Positions 1 to 8,307 are shown, counted from the first letter of the stretch. The stretch is DNA of 64,000 nt from Neobacillus niacini (GCF_030817595.1 NZ_JAUSZN010000001.1:1000001-1064000), one strand, 5' to 3'. A program made the numbers and translations. The notes: generated by a model not told the origin, from the letters alone.

Positions 1-1133
1 CTGGTAAGCGCTGCTTCAACGGTAGCCTGCCCAATGACAATCCCCCCCACGATCCCTAATGTTTGACCAATTTTGGCAGGCAACCGAGCACCTGCCTCAC
101 GCAACAATTCAATGGTTATTTCCAAAAAGATAACTTCCATTACTGGAGGAAATGGAACATTTGCCCTCGAAATGACAAGAGGCTCAAGTAATTTTTCCGG
201 AATCACTTCAAAATGATAGGTAAGAACAGCAACATAGATCGAGGTTGCAAATATCGAAAAAATAACACTACAAATTCGAGCAATACGAAAAAATGACCCG
301 AGTATCCATGGTAATAAATAATCCTCCGGCGAAATAAAAAAATCCAAAATGGTAGACGGACCTGAGATTACATAAGGAGAGCCATCGGATAAAACGGCTA
401 CTTGTCCCAATGTAATTGAATACGTAATACGATCGATTCTTTCCGATGATGTAAAAAGCGGGAAAATCGTATTGGAGTTATCTGAAATGATTTGATCTAG
501 CATTGACGAATCATAAACAACATCTAAATTAATATTATTGAGCCTCTGTTTCACAGTTTGGACTTGTCTAGGATTCGTTACTCCATCTAAATAGGCAATA
601 GCTACCCTAGTGTTAGAGACAGTTCCAATCGTTATTTCTTCAATAACTAAATTGGAAACTGCAACTAGTTGCCTTAAAAGATGAATGTTTATATCGAGAT
701 TTTCTACAAAGCCAACTTTGGGTCCAACTACACTAAATTCATTCTCTGTATCATTATTCTTTCGATGACCCATTTGACCATTATTGACATTTACGAGTAT
801 AAAGTCATTTTCAACATTCTTTAGCTGTATGATCACAAATCCCTTTATAAGTTTGTTTTCAACATTTTGGGTATCATTGGTTACTTTGATTTCATCAAAA
901 GGAAGGATATTTTTGATATCTTCCAATTCGTTAATCTTTTCTATATTCTTTTGAATTTCCTGTATAAGATATCGATTTATTTTATCTTCGTTTATTAATG
1001 ATTTATAATAACTAATCTCTATTTTTCCAACGGGAGAAAATTGATGAAAGTCACTGGATTTACAGGCTTTCGCCATAATATCTTTCAATGACTTTTGTGC
1101 CGTTTTATTAGAGTGTGGTTTAAACCATCCCAT
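1..1133 (-). CDS. GerA-family spore germinant receptor subunit A, 3' end cut by window edge
   Basis: About 377 N-terminal residues of a GerA/SpoVAF-family protein are present; the C-terminal part runs off the left edge. The ATG at 1133 follows GAAGGGA at a good distance. Family hallmarks are readable: VVGPKVGFVEN, then RVAIAYLDGV, then FPLFTSSERIDR, DGSPYVISGPST, and the first membrane segments before RANVPFPP and LLREAGARLP. Family knowledge: A subunits sit in the spore inner membrane and work with B and C subunits to sense germinants. It most resembles the A subunit at 40031 in this window. No partner gene lies upstream, so B and C would be beyond the left edge. Subfamily and germinant cannot be read from the sequence. 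Confidence 0.93.
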   Translation of the reverse strand, partial: MGWFKPHSNKTAQKSLKDIMAKACKSSDFHQFSPVGKIEISYYKSLINEDKINRYLIQEIQKNIEKINELEDIKNILPFDEIKVTNDTQNVENKLIKGFVIIQLKNVENDFILVNVNNGQMGHRKNNDTENEFSVVGPKVGFVENLDINIHLLRQLVAVSNLVIEEITIGTVSNTRVAIAYLDGVTNPRQVQTVKQRLNNINLDVVYDSSMLDQIISDNSNTIFPLFTSSERIDRITYSITLGQVAVLSDGSPYVISGPSTILDFFISPEDYLLPWILGSFFRIARICSVIFSIFATSIYVAVLTYHFEVIPEKLLEPLVISRANVPFPPVMEVIFLEITIELLREAGARLPAKIGQTLGIVGGIVIGQATVEAALT

Positions 1134-1255
1134 ATCGTTGGTCCCTTCACTAAAAGATAAGACAACACCATTATTTTCTCGGTGTTTCAAAAATCTATAC
1201 TTTAAGTTTGGAAATTAGCTGAATGTCAGTGCTAATATACAATGCAAATAAAAAA

Positions 1256-1295
1256 CGAATATCAAACACTACTTTTAGGTAGTATCTGATATTCG
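1256..1295 (-). terminator. Intrinsic terminator after FMN reductase copy 1
   Basis: The inverted repeat CGAATATCA...TGATATTCG with inner arms ACTAC/GTAGT is followed on the minus strand by a T run. A near-identical hairpin follows copy 2 at 6429-6468, so it was duplicated with the cassette. Confidence 0.85.
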
Positions 1296-1323
1296 AATTC
1301 AGTTCAATATATGATCTTTGTTA

Positions 1324-1872
1324 TTATCTTAAGGTTTTTAATGCCCCGCTCCAAGCAACAACTTGGTCAAGCATTTCATTTACATTATTAAGGTGCAAGT
1401 CAGCTGGTTTAAATGTAGTATAGTTTTCAAAGTCGGTAAATAAGGACAATGTAGGGTGTACACGGACATCTGCAATCATTAATTCACCCATGATTCCTCG
1501 TAAATGTTCAGCTGCACGAGCACCACCAGTTGAACCATAACTCACGATACCTGCTGCTTTGTTATTCCACGCTTCACGAGCGAAATCAAGTGCATTTTTT
1601 AAGGATCCTGTTATACTGTGATTGTATTCCTGAACGATAAATATGAATCCATCCAAACTATTCAGTTTTTCGTTCCAGGCTGCAATTCCTGGTTCAGTCC
1701 CATCAGTTGTTCCTAAAAAAGGTAATTGATAATCAGCAATATCTACGATTTCATAGTTTGCATCTCCTCGTTTGTCAGCAATTCCTTTCACCCATTCTCC
1801 CACTTGCGGGCTAACTCGCCCTTCCCTTGTACTACCTAAAATAATTCCAATATTTAATTTCGCATTTGTCAT
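1324..1872 (-). CDS. NADPH-dependent FMN reductase (flavodoxin-like), copy 1
   Basis: A 182-residue protein of the NADPH-dependent FMN reductase/azoreductase family (PF03358). The N-terminal GIILGSTREGR loop is the FMN phosphate-binding motif, VQEYNHSITGSLKNALDFA matches the family's PEYN segment, and SYGSTGGARAAEHLR follows. Such enzymes reduce flavins, quinones or azo compounds with NAD(P)H in the cytosol. The start follows GGGGGAA. It lies 37 bp downstream of a MarR relic and is nearly identical to the protein at 6494-7045 (for example FIFIVQE against FVFIVQE, and a C-terminal K missing here). It is intact, but its upstream regulator is broken, so expression may differ from copy 2. The physiological substrate is unknown. 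Confidence 0.9.
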   Translation of the reverse strand: MTNAKLNIGIILGSTREGRVSPQVGEWVKGIADKRGDANYEIVDIADYQLPFLGTTDGTEPGIAAWNEKLNSLDGFIFIVQEYNHSITGSLKNALDFAREAWNNKAAGIVSYGSTGGARAAEHLRGIMGELMIADVRVHPTLSLFTDFENYTTFKPADLHLNNVNEMLDQVVAWSGALKTLR

Positions 1873-1908
1873 TGTTTCTTCCCCCTGTAACTGTATAGTT
1901 TTTTAAAT

Positions 1909-2352
1909 TTATTTATCCAAACTTTGTGCACCCATTCCAATTCTCTTTAATAAATCAATTAGCTGTTCTTTTTCATCATTCGAGACAAATGATAAATTTT
2001 GAGAAATGGTTGCAACGTGTTTGGGGAAAATCTCGTCAAATAGTGCTCTTCCTACTTCTGTCAGGACCACATTAGAAGCCCTTCTATCATTAGGGTTTGG
2101 TTGTCTTTCCACAAGCCCTTTCTTTTCTAACTTATCAACAACATACGTGATACTTCCACTAGGAATCGAGAATATCTCACTAATTTTTTGGACAGGATGA
2201 GGACCTTTACTGTAAAGCAATTCAAGAATCATAAAATTTTCATTACTAATTTTATGACTTTCAATATCTTTCTGAATATTTTCAACAACAGCTTTGGAAG
2301 CCTTCATCCAAACACGTAACAATCTCAAATCCAGATTACTTTAATCTTGCAT
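1909..2352 (-). pseudogene. MarR-family regulator copy 1, early nonsense codon
   Basis: This reading frame is closely related to the intact MarR gene at 7076-7519. The ancestral ATG is at 2350-2352, and codon 4, CAG in copy 2, is TAA here (2341-2343). The rest of the frame, including the winged-helix region with SIPSGSITYVVDKLEKKGLVERQPNPNDRR, is uninterrupted, so restart at the TTG near 2328 could give a protein shortened by about eight residues. MarR proteins usually repress adjacent detoxification genes and release DNA on binding a ligand or oxidant. I call it a pseudogene because the normal start is disabled and the pirin gene next to it is also broken, but partial function is possible. 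Confidence 0.75.
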
Positions 2353-2378
2353 CACCGAACCTCCTTTTAAAATTAAGG

Positions 2379-2751
2379 TTATCTTGGTTTTCTGTATAAA
2401 GGATAATCAACTTCAGTTGGAATCTCTATTAGCAGCATCCGAAGTTCTTCACCTTTAGGCTGAATGGTAAAGCTTTCAACTTTCTCTGACTGAATTATAA
2501 AGAAATCCTTGTTCTCAAATGAAACTCCAATCCATCAATCACACCACCATTACCTCTAATAGATAAACCAGCTAGTGTCCGATTAGGTGAAAGAGCAAAC
2601 TTATAGGTTGCACCATTTCCAATTTCAACATCGTACAGTTTGGCATCTATCACGAGATTGATTGGTGAATGCTCACCTAATATTGTCTTAACCATTACAC
2701 CGTTTTCTGAAGTGAGTGGGAAATCTTCATGCACGTATTTTGAGTAAGTGG
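2379..2751 (-). pseudogene. Pirin family gene copy 1, 3' fragment with frameshift
   Basis: The segment matches the C-terminal half of the intact pirin gene at 7546-8307 (TYSKYVHEDFPL, VKTILGEHSP, LSPNRTLAGLSIRGNGGVID). One base is missing near 2525 relative to copy 2, which shifts the frame before the C-terminus. Homology stops abruptly near 2751, so the metal-binding N-terminal cupin half (HPHQGFE in copy 2) is gone. A 119-codon frame at 2495-2854 exists only because the fragment is joined to unrelated upstream sequence and is not a real gene. Confidence 0.85.
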
Positions 2752-2848
2752 ATTTGCCGACAATTTTTGGGACAATGTTTTTGACTTCCGACACGTGAGC
2801 ACTGCTTCTGGTGCACACTTTTTTTATGGCTAGCGGAAATTTTCCCAT

Positions 2849-2896
2849 TGACACATAGTTCCCCTTATTTTGATGTCTGAGGGGAACTTTGTGTCA
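2849..2896. repeat. 17-bp inverted repeat at the broken end of the pirin copy
   Basis: TGACACATAGTTCCCCT and AGGGGAACTTTGTGTCA pair over 17 bp with one mismatch around a 14-base loop. It lies about 100 bp beyond the point where pirin homology ends. It could be a strong bidirectional hairpin or the end of a small transposable element that caused the truncation. No transposase can be read beside it. Confidence 0.6.
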
Positions 2897-2950
2897 TATC
2901 AATTTAAATTATCATATTGATTCTAAAGGATTTGTCGACCGTTATTATTA

Positions 2951-4009
2951 TTAGAAAATTCTTTCTTCAGATCCCCATCTTGCGACCTCTTCTCGAACCC
3001 GCGGTGCGACTTCCTTACCCAATAGTTCAATGGATTTCATAACATCCTCATGTGGCATGGTTCCAGTAGGTAAATGTAGGAAAAATCGTGAAAAGCCTAA
3101 ATGTTTGCGCATGTAAATAATTTTGTTGGCCACCGTTTCGGGATCGCCTACGTAGAATGCGCCTTCTAAGCTGCATGCAGCATCGAATTGTGAACGGCTA
3201 TAATGTCCCCAGCCACGCTCTTTACCAAATAAATTAAAAGATGCCTGAGTAGGAGGGAAATACTTGTCGACCGCAAGCGAGGTACTCTCCGCAACGAACC
3301 CGAGTGAGTGTATGGCTATCGGTAATTTCGATGCATCATGTCCTGCACGAGTAGCAGCGTTCTTATAGAGCTGCACGAGCGGAGCAAATTGCAAGGGACT
3401 CCCGCCAATGATCGCCAAAACAAGAGGCAGTCCAAGTACCCCTGCTCTTATTACCGATTCCGCATTACCCCCACTGCCAACCCACACGGGTAAAGGGTTC
3501 TGAACCGGACGCGGATAAACACCCAGATTCGTAAAGGCAGGTCGATGCCCTCCTTTCCAGGTTACCTTCTCCGACTCCCTTAATTTTAATAATAGTTCCA
3601 ATTTTTCCTCGTAAAGCTCATCATAGTCTTTTAAATCATAACCAAACAATGGAAACGCATCAACCATAGAGCCTCGACCCGCGATAATCTCAGCACGTCC
3701 ATTTGAAATACCATCGAGCGTGGCAAATTGCTGAAACAAACGTACTGGATCAACAGCAGAGAGCACGGTAACCGAACTGGTTAAGCGTATCCTTTTGGTC
3801 ATGGGCGCTGCTGCAGCCAGCACAACGGCAGTAGCGGAATCCCCAAATTCCTTACGATGATGCTCGCCGACCCCAAATATATCCAACCCAACCTGATCAG
3901 CAAGGACGATTTCTTCAACAACCTGCCGCAATCGCTCCGCATGACTTATCGTCTTGCCCGTTTTAACATCCGGTGTTGTTTCGACAAACGTATCTACACC
4001 TATTTCCAT
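2951..4009 (-). CDS. Luciferase-like (LLM class) flavin-dependent monooxygenase
   Basis: A protein of about 352 residues of the bacterial luciferase-like family (PF00296). It has an N-terminal GVDTFVET strand, GVGEHHRKEFGDSA, SSVTVLSAVDPVRLFQQFATLDGISNGRAEIIAGRGSM, and PLPVWVGSGGNAESV, all typical of the F420/FMN-binding TIM barrel. Start chosen at the ATG at 4007-4009, eight bases after AGGGGG; a TTG two codons upstream lacks a site. Such enzymes oxidise small organics with reduced flavin, often supplied by a separate reductase, which would suit the FMN reductases nearby, although that link is inference. Immediately upstream is a decayed MarR gene (4034-4532) that presumably once controlled it. 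Confidence 0.9.
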   Translation of the reverse strand: MEIGVDTFVETTPDVKTGKTISHAERLRQVVEEIVLADQVGLDIFGVGEHHRKEFGDSATAVVLAAAAPMTKRIRLTSSVTVLSAVDPVRLFQQFATLDGISNGRAEIIAGRGSMVDAFPLFGYDLKDYDELYEEKLELLLKLRESEKVTWKGGHRPAFTNLGVYPRPVQNPLPVWVGSGGNAESVIRAGVLGLPLVLAIIGGSPLQFAPLVQLYKNAATRAGHDASKLPIAIHSLGFVAESTSLAVDKYFPPTQASFNLFGKERGWGHYSRSQFDAACSLEGAFYVGDPETVANKIIYMRKHLGFSRFFLHLPTGTMPHEDVMKSIELLGKEVAPRVREEVARWGSEERIF

Positions 4010-4033
4010 TTTCAAATCCCCCTAAATACAAAA

Positions 4034-4532
4034 TTAAAGTAAAATCCTTCTTTCAGAAAGAATCCGACACATCATTTTTGGCATTGCCTCATGATTCTTG
4101 GTACCATACCCGATTTTCTTCAGCACGTGAATAAGTTCGAGCTTCTCCTCATCCGTCGCGAAGGACAAATTGTCGGAGATCATTTAAACATGCTTTGGGA
4201 AGATATTATCGAAGTTACGTAGTCCTTCCTCGGTCAATCCACATTTGTTTTACGTCGATCACCCGGGATGGGGAGCCGTTCCACATACCCCTTCTTCTCC
4301 AGCTTATCGACCACGTAGGTGTTACTCCCGCTGGGAATCGAGAAAGTATCGCTAATTATCTGGATGGAATGCGAATATTGTAAAGAAACTCGAGAATTCG
4401 GAAGGTTTCCATACTGGGCCCATAGCTGTCAATGGCACTTGCTAAACTCGCGTACAGCACTTTCATCGAGTTATTAATTACGCGTATCAGTCTTAAATCA
4501 AGAGCCTTATCCTCAGCGTCGCGTTCAGCCAT
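4034..4532 (-). pseudogene. MarR-family regulator, third copy, multiply disrupted
   Basis: Reading from the ATG at 4532 gives LDLRLIRVINNSMKVLYASL and then a frameshift near SIQIISDTFSIPSGSNTYVV. A second frameshift lies in DRRKTNVDLTEEG (one T missing), and there is an in-frame TAA in FPKHV-stop-MISDNLSF. The pieces align along the whole of the MarR proteins at 1909 and 7076, but this copy is older and more diverged. The stop codon at 4034-4036 leaves only a short gap to the monooxygenase. No functional protein is expected. Confidence 0.85.
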
Positions 4533-4639
4533 TCAAAAGCCACCCCTATCTCCGTTTCATACACACCCTTTAAAATCCTCTCTTTTTATCCTAAAGTTAT
4601 TTATCTTGATTTAAAATGGCCTATATTTAGGATAAATAT

Positions 4640-4669
4640 ATCCTAACATTAGGCTATAATTTGTGTCAA
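4640..4669 (-). promoter_or_regulatory. SigA-type promoter with MarR-type operator CCTAANNTTAGG
   Basis: On the minus strand TTGACA (4664-4669) is followed after 18 bases by TAGGAT (4640-4645). The perfect inverted repeat CCTAA-N2-TTAGG (4642-4653) overlies the -10 box, as expected for repression. The same arrangement precedes the pirin gene at 8391-8420, so this is probably the operator recognised by this MarR subfamily. Confidence 0.65.
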
Positions 4670-4741
4670 CAAAAAAAACAACCCAATTTATGGTTACTGA
4701 GTTGTTGTGTAGTCATCTACTATACATAATTGTTTTTTAAA

Positions 4742-4858
4742 CTAATCTCCCCGTTCAGTGGCATAAGAAAAAAACTCCCAAAGTGACATCTGAAATCTTT
4801 CCATTTCTAATTGATCACGATTTATCTGAGAATTTTCTTTAGCATTTTCATCACCCAT
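4742..4858 (-). CDS. Hypothetical small ORF, 38 codons
   Basis: An ATG-to-TAG frame encodes a charged peptide of 38 residues beginning MGDENAKENS and ending SLWEFFSYATERGD. The composition looks protein-like (acidic and amphipathic), but there is no clear ribosome binding site before the ATG and I recognise no family. It may be a genuine small protein or the tail of a deleted gene. Confidence 0.3.
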   Translation of the reverse strand: MGDENAKENSQINRDQLEMERFQMSLWEFFSYATERGD

Positions 4859-4889
4859 AAAATAGTTAGTAACTTAATTATATTAAAAA

Positions 4890-4960
4890 AGACTCTAGGC
4901 AAATCCATTTTTAATTGGATTTGTCTAGAGTCTGAGATGACTCAATAAATGAGTCATCTT
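4890..4960 (-). terminator. Two tandem hairpins after the alpha/beta hydrolase relic
   Basis: The first arm AGACTCTAGGCAAATCCA pairs with 4916-4933 over 18 bp with one wobble. The second, AGATGACTCA/TGAGTCATCT (4935-4959), has the same sequence as the terminator downstream of fabF at 10994-11020. Both stand on the 3' side of a minus-strand gene. The low-coordinate side is A-rich, giving a T run on the transcript. Confidence 0.7.
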
Positions 4961-4975
4961 AACTTTATCAATCAT

Positions 4976-5365
4976 TTACTCTAAATCATTATTTAAAAAT
5001 GCCGCAACATGTACTGCAAACATTTTTGGATATTGAAATAAGAAACCATGACCTGAGTCTGGATAAATGATCAGTTGAGCATTTTCAATTTTTTGTGACA
5101 AAATAAATGAATTTATTGTTGGAGCCATGATATGATTTTGACCATTCATAACCAGTATAGGTTGCTTGATTTCACCTAGGCGTGAGATTAATGAATCTTC
5201 TCCCCCTTTTTTTTGTAGTGCTGTTGCCATAAACGATTCTTGTTTAACTAGGGGAGAACGATCCTTGTGTCAATTTTGAAGACGTTTAAGGTATTCTTTT
5301 CCTTTAGCTTGACTCGTTTCAGTTGGCTCGAAGAATAAATATAAGAGATCGCCACGCGTTCGGGA
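4976..5365 (-). pseudogene. Alpha/beta hydrolase, C-terminal relic with in-frame TGA
   Basis: The frame reads GDLLYLFFEPTETSQAKGKEYLKRLQN, then TGA (5270-5272), then HKDRSPLVKQESFMATALQKK and on to the stop at 4976. The C-terminus has the fold's acid and histidine regions: PILVMNGQNHIMAPT and IIYPDSGHGFLFQYP, with catalytic His in DSGHG. The nucleophile elbow and N-terminal half are missing. The 5' edge runs into the repeated block that begins at 5391. The 84-codon frame after the stop could be translated only as a fragment. A pseudogene made by truncation plus one nonsense change is the simplest reading. Confidence 0.8.
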
Positions 5366-5390
5366 CCGACATCCAGCACAGATATGCGGC

Positions 5391-5554
5391 ATACCCTTCC
5401 GTTAGATTCCATCCGAAGTGCAATTCTTATTCCATTTTCACAAAAAAGGTTACTTCACCAACAGCAGATAACAAATGGGACTAACGCAACCCGTTCGCTC
5501 GCATCCATAGGAGGCAGGCAGATGACCATCACGATGGTCGATATTTCGAGACGT
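5391..5554. repeat. Repeat block A, copy 1
   Basis: About 160 bp starting ATACCCTTCC and ending GAGACGTC is repeated with high identity at 24798-24957. Each copy lies directly upstream of a minus-strand alpha/beta hydrolase gene. No convincing protein is encoded. It is probably a relic of a mobile or duplicated segment. Confidence 0.75.
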
Positions 5555-5625
5555 CGAAGGGAGTTCCAACTTGGCCCGGCGACCCGCCATTCTATCTGAA
5601 GAAATCTGCAAATTTTGTCAATTAA

Positions 5626-5656
5626 AACAAAAACCGGGCATAGCCCGGTTCTTGTT
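5626..5656 (-). terminator. GC-rich hairpin ACCGGGC-ATA-GCCCGGT
   Basis: An 8-bp perfect GC-rich stem with a 3-base loop is flanked on the minus strand by GTTTTTGTTTT, an ideal intrinsic terminator. The gene it once ended is not recognisable; part of the hairpin survives near 24970 in the second copy of the repeat region. Confidence 0.65.
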
Positions 5657-5902
5657 TGTTTAACGATTATTCGGACAGCTTGCAGTAATAAGACTATGTC
5701 AACAAACTGAAATGTATTTCTTCCATTTTAATTATCTGGTAATAGTCGAACCCCCGTCTATTCTTCTGCTTAGAAGTACGGGTATATGGCATTGGCGTAT
5801 ACCTGTGAACCTTTTTGGTTCGGATGGCCAATGGAAGCCCGCATGCAGACTCGAAGTCCATATCGGTTCAGCCTGCTTCTGTATATTAAACGAGACGTTC
5901 TG

Positions 5903-6006
5903 CGCTATTAAATCTTGTGGTTATAAATTCTCGGAACTAGAAGCGTCCTTCCATTAAAACTATCGATTCCGCTTCTTTAAATAAGAAGCCCTGTCCATAA
6001 ACGAAC
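5903..6006. repeat. Repeat block B, copy 1
   Basis: About 104 bp beginning near GCTATTAAATCTTGTGG and ending GTCCATAAACGAACA is repeated at 25033-25137. The spacing between blocks A and B is about 350 bp here but only about 75 bp in the other copy, so one copy has an internal deletion or the other an insertion. The rest of 5557-5902 holds only the hairpin and unassigned sequence. Confidence 0.75.
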
Positions 6007-6118
6007 AATATTACTGATTTTTATTACATTCTTATTGTTATAGGATTATCCTTTTCCTTGGAGACAAGACAAAAAGCATACCTCATTACAGGGAAATGCT
6101 CCAATAACTTTAAACTAT

Positions 6119-6317
6119 TCAATTAAACATTATGTGTTTGTGCTCCCTTATCCCACAAAAAAGAGTTTCTTTATACTTCCACCAACCGAACGTCCAAGCA
6201 ACTTGGTACATTATTGTTTTTATCACCGTTGCAAACAAGGCGACAGGCGTATATCTACGACGAGCAGAGTTGTTTAAAAAGATTAAAGAAAGCCAGGATA
6301 ATAAAAAGAATGGCCAT
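6119..6317 (-). pseudogene. Small membrane protein relic (CBO0543-like), frameshifted
   Basis: From the ATG at 6317 the frame gives MAILFIILAFFNLFKQ and then shifts. The downstream frame continues SARRRYTPVALFATVIKTIMYQVAWTF and reaches a TGA at 6119-6121. Two hydrophobic segments with a short charged turn resemble small integral membrane proteins of the CBO0543 type found in spore formers, but the match is from memory and weak. Nothing is recognisable between here and repeat block B. Confidence 0.4.
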
Positions 6318-6428
6318 AAAACAGTTTTATATTATATATGAAGTCTCCTTTTAGACCATTAATGCACCTGTTTGTTTAAGTAAAACGTCAATCTTTTGAT
6401 TGAGTAAACTGACACTGTAAATAAAAAA

Positions 6429-6468
6429 CGAATATCAAACACTACTTTTAAGTAGTATCTGATATTCG
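6429..6468 (-). terminator. Intrinsic terminator after FMN reductase copy 2
   Basis: CGAATATCA...TGATATTCG with inner ACTACTT/AAGTAGT arms and a minus-strand T run. It is a duplicate of the hairpin at 1256-1295. Confidence 0.85.
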
Positions 6469-6493
6469 AATTACATTTCAATATGATAATTGA

Positions 6494-7045
6494 TTATTTT
6501 CTTAAGGTTTTTAATGCCCCGCTCCAAGCAACAACTTGGTCAAGCATTTCATTTACATTATTAAGGTGCAAGTCAGCTGGTTTAAATGTAGTATAGTTTT
6601 CAAAGTCGGTAAATAAGGACAATGTAGGGTGTACACGGACATCTGCAATCATTAATTCACCCATGATTCCTCGTAAATGTTCAGCTGCACGAGCACCACC
6701 AGTTGAACCATAACTCACGATACCTGCTGCTTTGTTATTCCACGCTTCACGAGCGAAATCAAGTGCATTTTTTAAGGCTCCTGTTATACTGTGATTGTAT
6801 TCCTGAACGATAAATACGAATCCATCCAAGCTGTTAAGTTTTTCGTTCCAAGCTGCAATTCCTGGTTCAGTCCCATCAGTTGTTCCTAAAAAAGGTAATT
6901 GATAATCAGAAATATCTACGATTTCATAGTTTGCATCTCCTCGTTTGTCCGCAATTCCTTTCACCCATTCTCCCACTTGCGGGCTAACTCGCCCTTCCCT
7001 TGTACTACCTAAAATAATTCCAATATTTAATTTCTGATTAGTCAT
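6494..7045 (-). CDS. NADPH-dependent FMN reductase (flavodoxin-like), copy 2
   Basis: 183 residues, almost identical to the protein at 1324-1872. It shows GIILGSTREGR (FMN phosphate loop), QEYNHSITGALKNALDFA and SYGSTGGARAAEHLRG. The start follows AGGAGGAA. It is the last gene of a pirin-MarR-FMN reductase operon with gaps of 23 and 30 bp and its own terminator. The likely cytosolic role is reduction of quinones, nitro or azo compounds, or free flavin. Co-transcription with a MarR repressor and a pirin suggests induction by quinone-like electrophiles, by analogy with other MarR-controlled azoreductase loci; that is inference. Confidence 0.93.
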   Translation of the reverse strand: MTNQKLNIGIILGSTREGRVSPQVGEWVKGIADKRGDANYEIVDISDYQLPFLGTTDGTEPGIAAWNEKLNSLDGFVFIVQEYNHSITGALKNALDFAREAWNNKAAGIVSYGSTGGARAAEHLRGIMGELMIADVRVHPTLSLFTDFENYTTFKPADLHLNNVNEMLDQVVAWSGALKTLRK

Positions 7046-7075
7046 TGTTTCTTCCTCCTGTATCGTTTTTTAAAT

Positions 7076-7519
7076 TTATTTATCCAAACTCTGTGCACCC
7101 ATTCCAATTCTCTTTAATAAATCAATTAGCAGTTCTTTTTCATCATTTGAGACAAATGATAAATTTTGAGAAATGGTTGCAACGTGTTTGGGGAAAATCT
7201 CGTCAAATAGAGCTCTTCCTTCTTCTGTTAGGACCACATTAGAAGCCCTTCTGTCATTAGGGTTTGGTTGTCTTTCCACAAGCCCTTTCTTTTCTAACTT
7301 ATCAACAACATATGTGATACTTCCACTAGGAATAGAGAGTATTTCACTAATTTTTTGGACAGGATGAGGACCTTTACTGTAAAGCAATTCAAGAATCATA
7401 AAATTTTCATTACTAATTTTATGACTTTCAATATCTCTCTGAATATTTTCAACAACAGCTTTGGAAGCCTTCATCCAAACACGTAACAATCTCAAATCCA
7501 GATTACTCTGATCTTGCAT
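7076..7519 (-). CDS. MarR-family transcriptional regulator, intact copy
   Basis: About 147 residues. Start taken at the ATG at 7519, seven bases after AGGAGG; a GTG directly before it is too close. The winged helix covers roughly residues 35-110: PVQKISEILSIPSGSITYVVDKLEKKGLVERQPNPNDRR, the DxRR wing being typical. There is no cysteine, so thiol oxidation cannot be the sensing mechanism and a ligand is more likely. It lies between pirin and the FMN reductase in one operon, so it is co-transcribed with its probable targets from the promoter at 8391-8420 whose operator it probably binds. Copies at 1909 and 4034 are broken, so this is the only intact member. Confidence 0.92.
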   Translation of the reverse strand: MQDQSNLDLRLLRVWMKASKAVVENIQRDIESHKISNENFMILELLYSKGPHPVQKISEILSIPSGSITYVVDKLEKKGLVERQPNPNDRRASNVVLTEEGRALFDEIFPKHVATISQNLSFVSNDEKELLIDLLKRIGMGAQSLDK

Positions 7520-7545
7520 CACCGAACCTCCTTTTAAAATTAAGG

Positions 7546-8307
7546 TTATCTTGGTTTTCTGTATAAAGGATAATCAACTTCAGTTGGAATCTCTATTAGC
7601 AGCATTCGTAGATTTTCACCTTTAGGCTGAATGGTAAAACCTTCACCTATCTCTGACTGAAGTATAATGAAATCCTTATTCTCAAATGAAACCTCTAATT
7701 CATCAATCACACCACCATTCCCCCTAATAGATAAACCAGCTAGCGTTCGATTAGGTGAAAGTACATACTTATAGGTTGCACCATTTTCAATTTCAACATC
7801 GTACATTTTGGCATCTGTCACGAGTTTGATTGGTGAATGTTCACCTAATATCGTCTTAACGATTACACCGCTTTCTGAATTGAGTGGAAAATCTTCATGC
7901 TCGTATTTTGAGTAAGTGGGTGTTTGCTTTATAGCTTTGCTTAAATGCGGCTCAAACCAAATTTGGAACGCTTCTGACGGTTCGAGAAGAGTTTCGGCAT
8001 GGTGTACACCTGAGCCAGCTTGCATCACTTGAACACCACCAGCACCTACTTCGCTAATTGTACCAAGCGTATCTTGGTGACGACCTCTCCCTTTAATGAA
8101 GTAGCCTAATATCTCAAAACCCTGATGAGGATGTAGGCCAATACCACCTTCGCCTTCAGATTTTCCCCATCCCCAGTAAAACAATGGACCAAGACGATTA
8201 ATGACTGAACCTTCACCAGAAAAGCCAATGGGTTTTTGTGCGATTATTTTACCGCCATCAAACTGCTCCAATGCCTGATCCTGTGGTTTAATAACCTTAA
8301 TTTCCAA
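7546..8307 (-). CDS. Pirin family protein (bicupin)
   Basis: 253 residues of the pirin family. The N-terminal cupin has the metal-binding motif HPHQGFE followed by GRGRHQDTLG, MQAGSGVHHAE and, in the C-terminal cupin, LAGLSIRGNGGVID. Start is the TTG at 8305-8307, seven bases after AGGAGG. Pirins bind iron and several have quercetin 2,3-dioxygenase activity; in bacteria they often lie beside quinone or flavonoid detoxification genes under MarR-type control. First gene of the operon pirin-marR-FMN reductase. A C-terminal fragment of a second copy lies at 2379-2751. Substrate unknown. Confidence 0.92.
   Translation of the reverse strand: MEIKVIKPQDQALEQFDGGKIIAQKPIGFSGEGSVINRLGPLFYWGWGKSEGEGGIGLHPHQGFEILGYFIKGRGRHQDTLGTISEVGAGGVQVMQAGSGVHHAETLLEPSEAFQIWFEPHLSKAIKQTPTYSKYEHEDFPLNSESGVIVKTILGEHSPIKLVTDAKMYDVEIENGATYKYVLSPNRTLAGLSIRGNGGVIDELEVSFENKDFIILQSEIGEGFTIQPKGENLRMLLIEIPTEVDYPLYRKPR

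Noticed and set aside
2495-2854. 119-codon minus-strand frame
   Set aside because: Its second half is the decayed pirin C-terminus and its first 40 codons are unrelated joined sequence; there is no ribosome binding site.
5384-5957. Plus-strand frames of 71 and 81 codons
   Set aside because: They cross repeat block A and the terminator hairpin, are not kept in the second repeat copy, and look non-coding.
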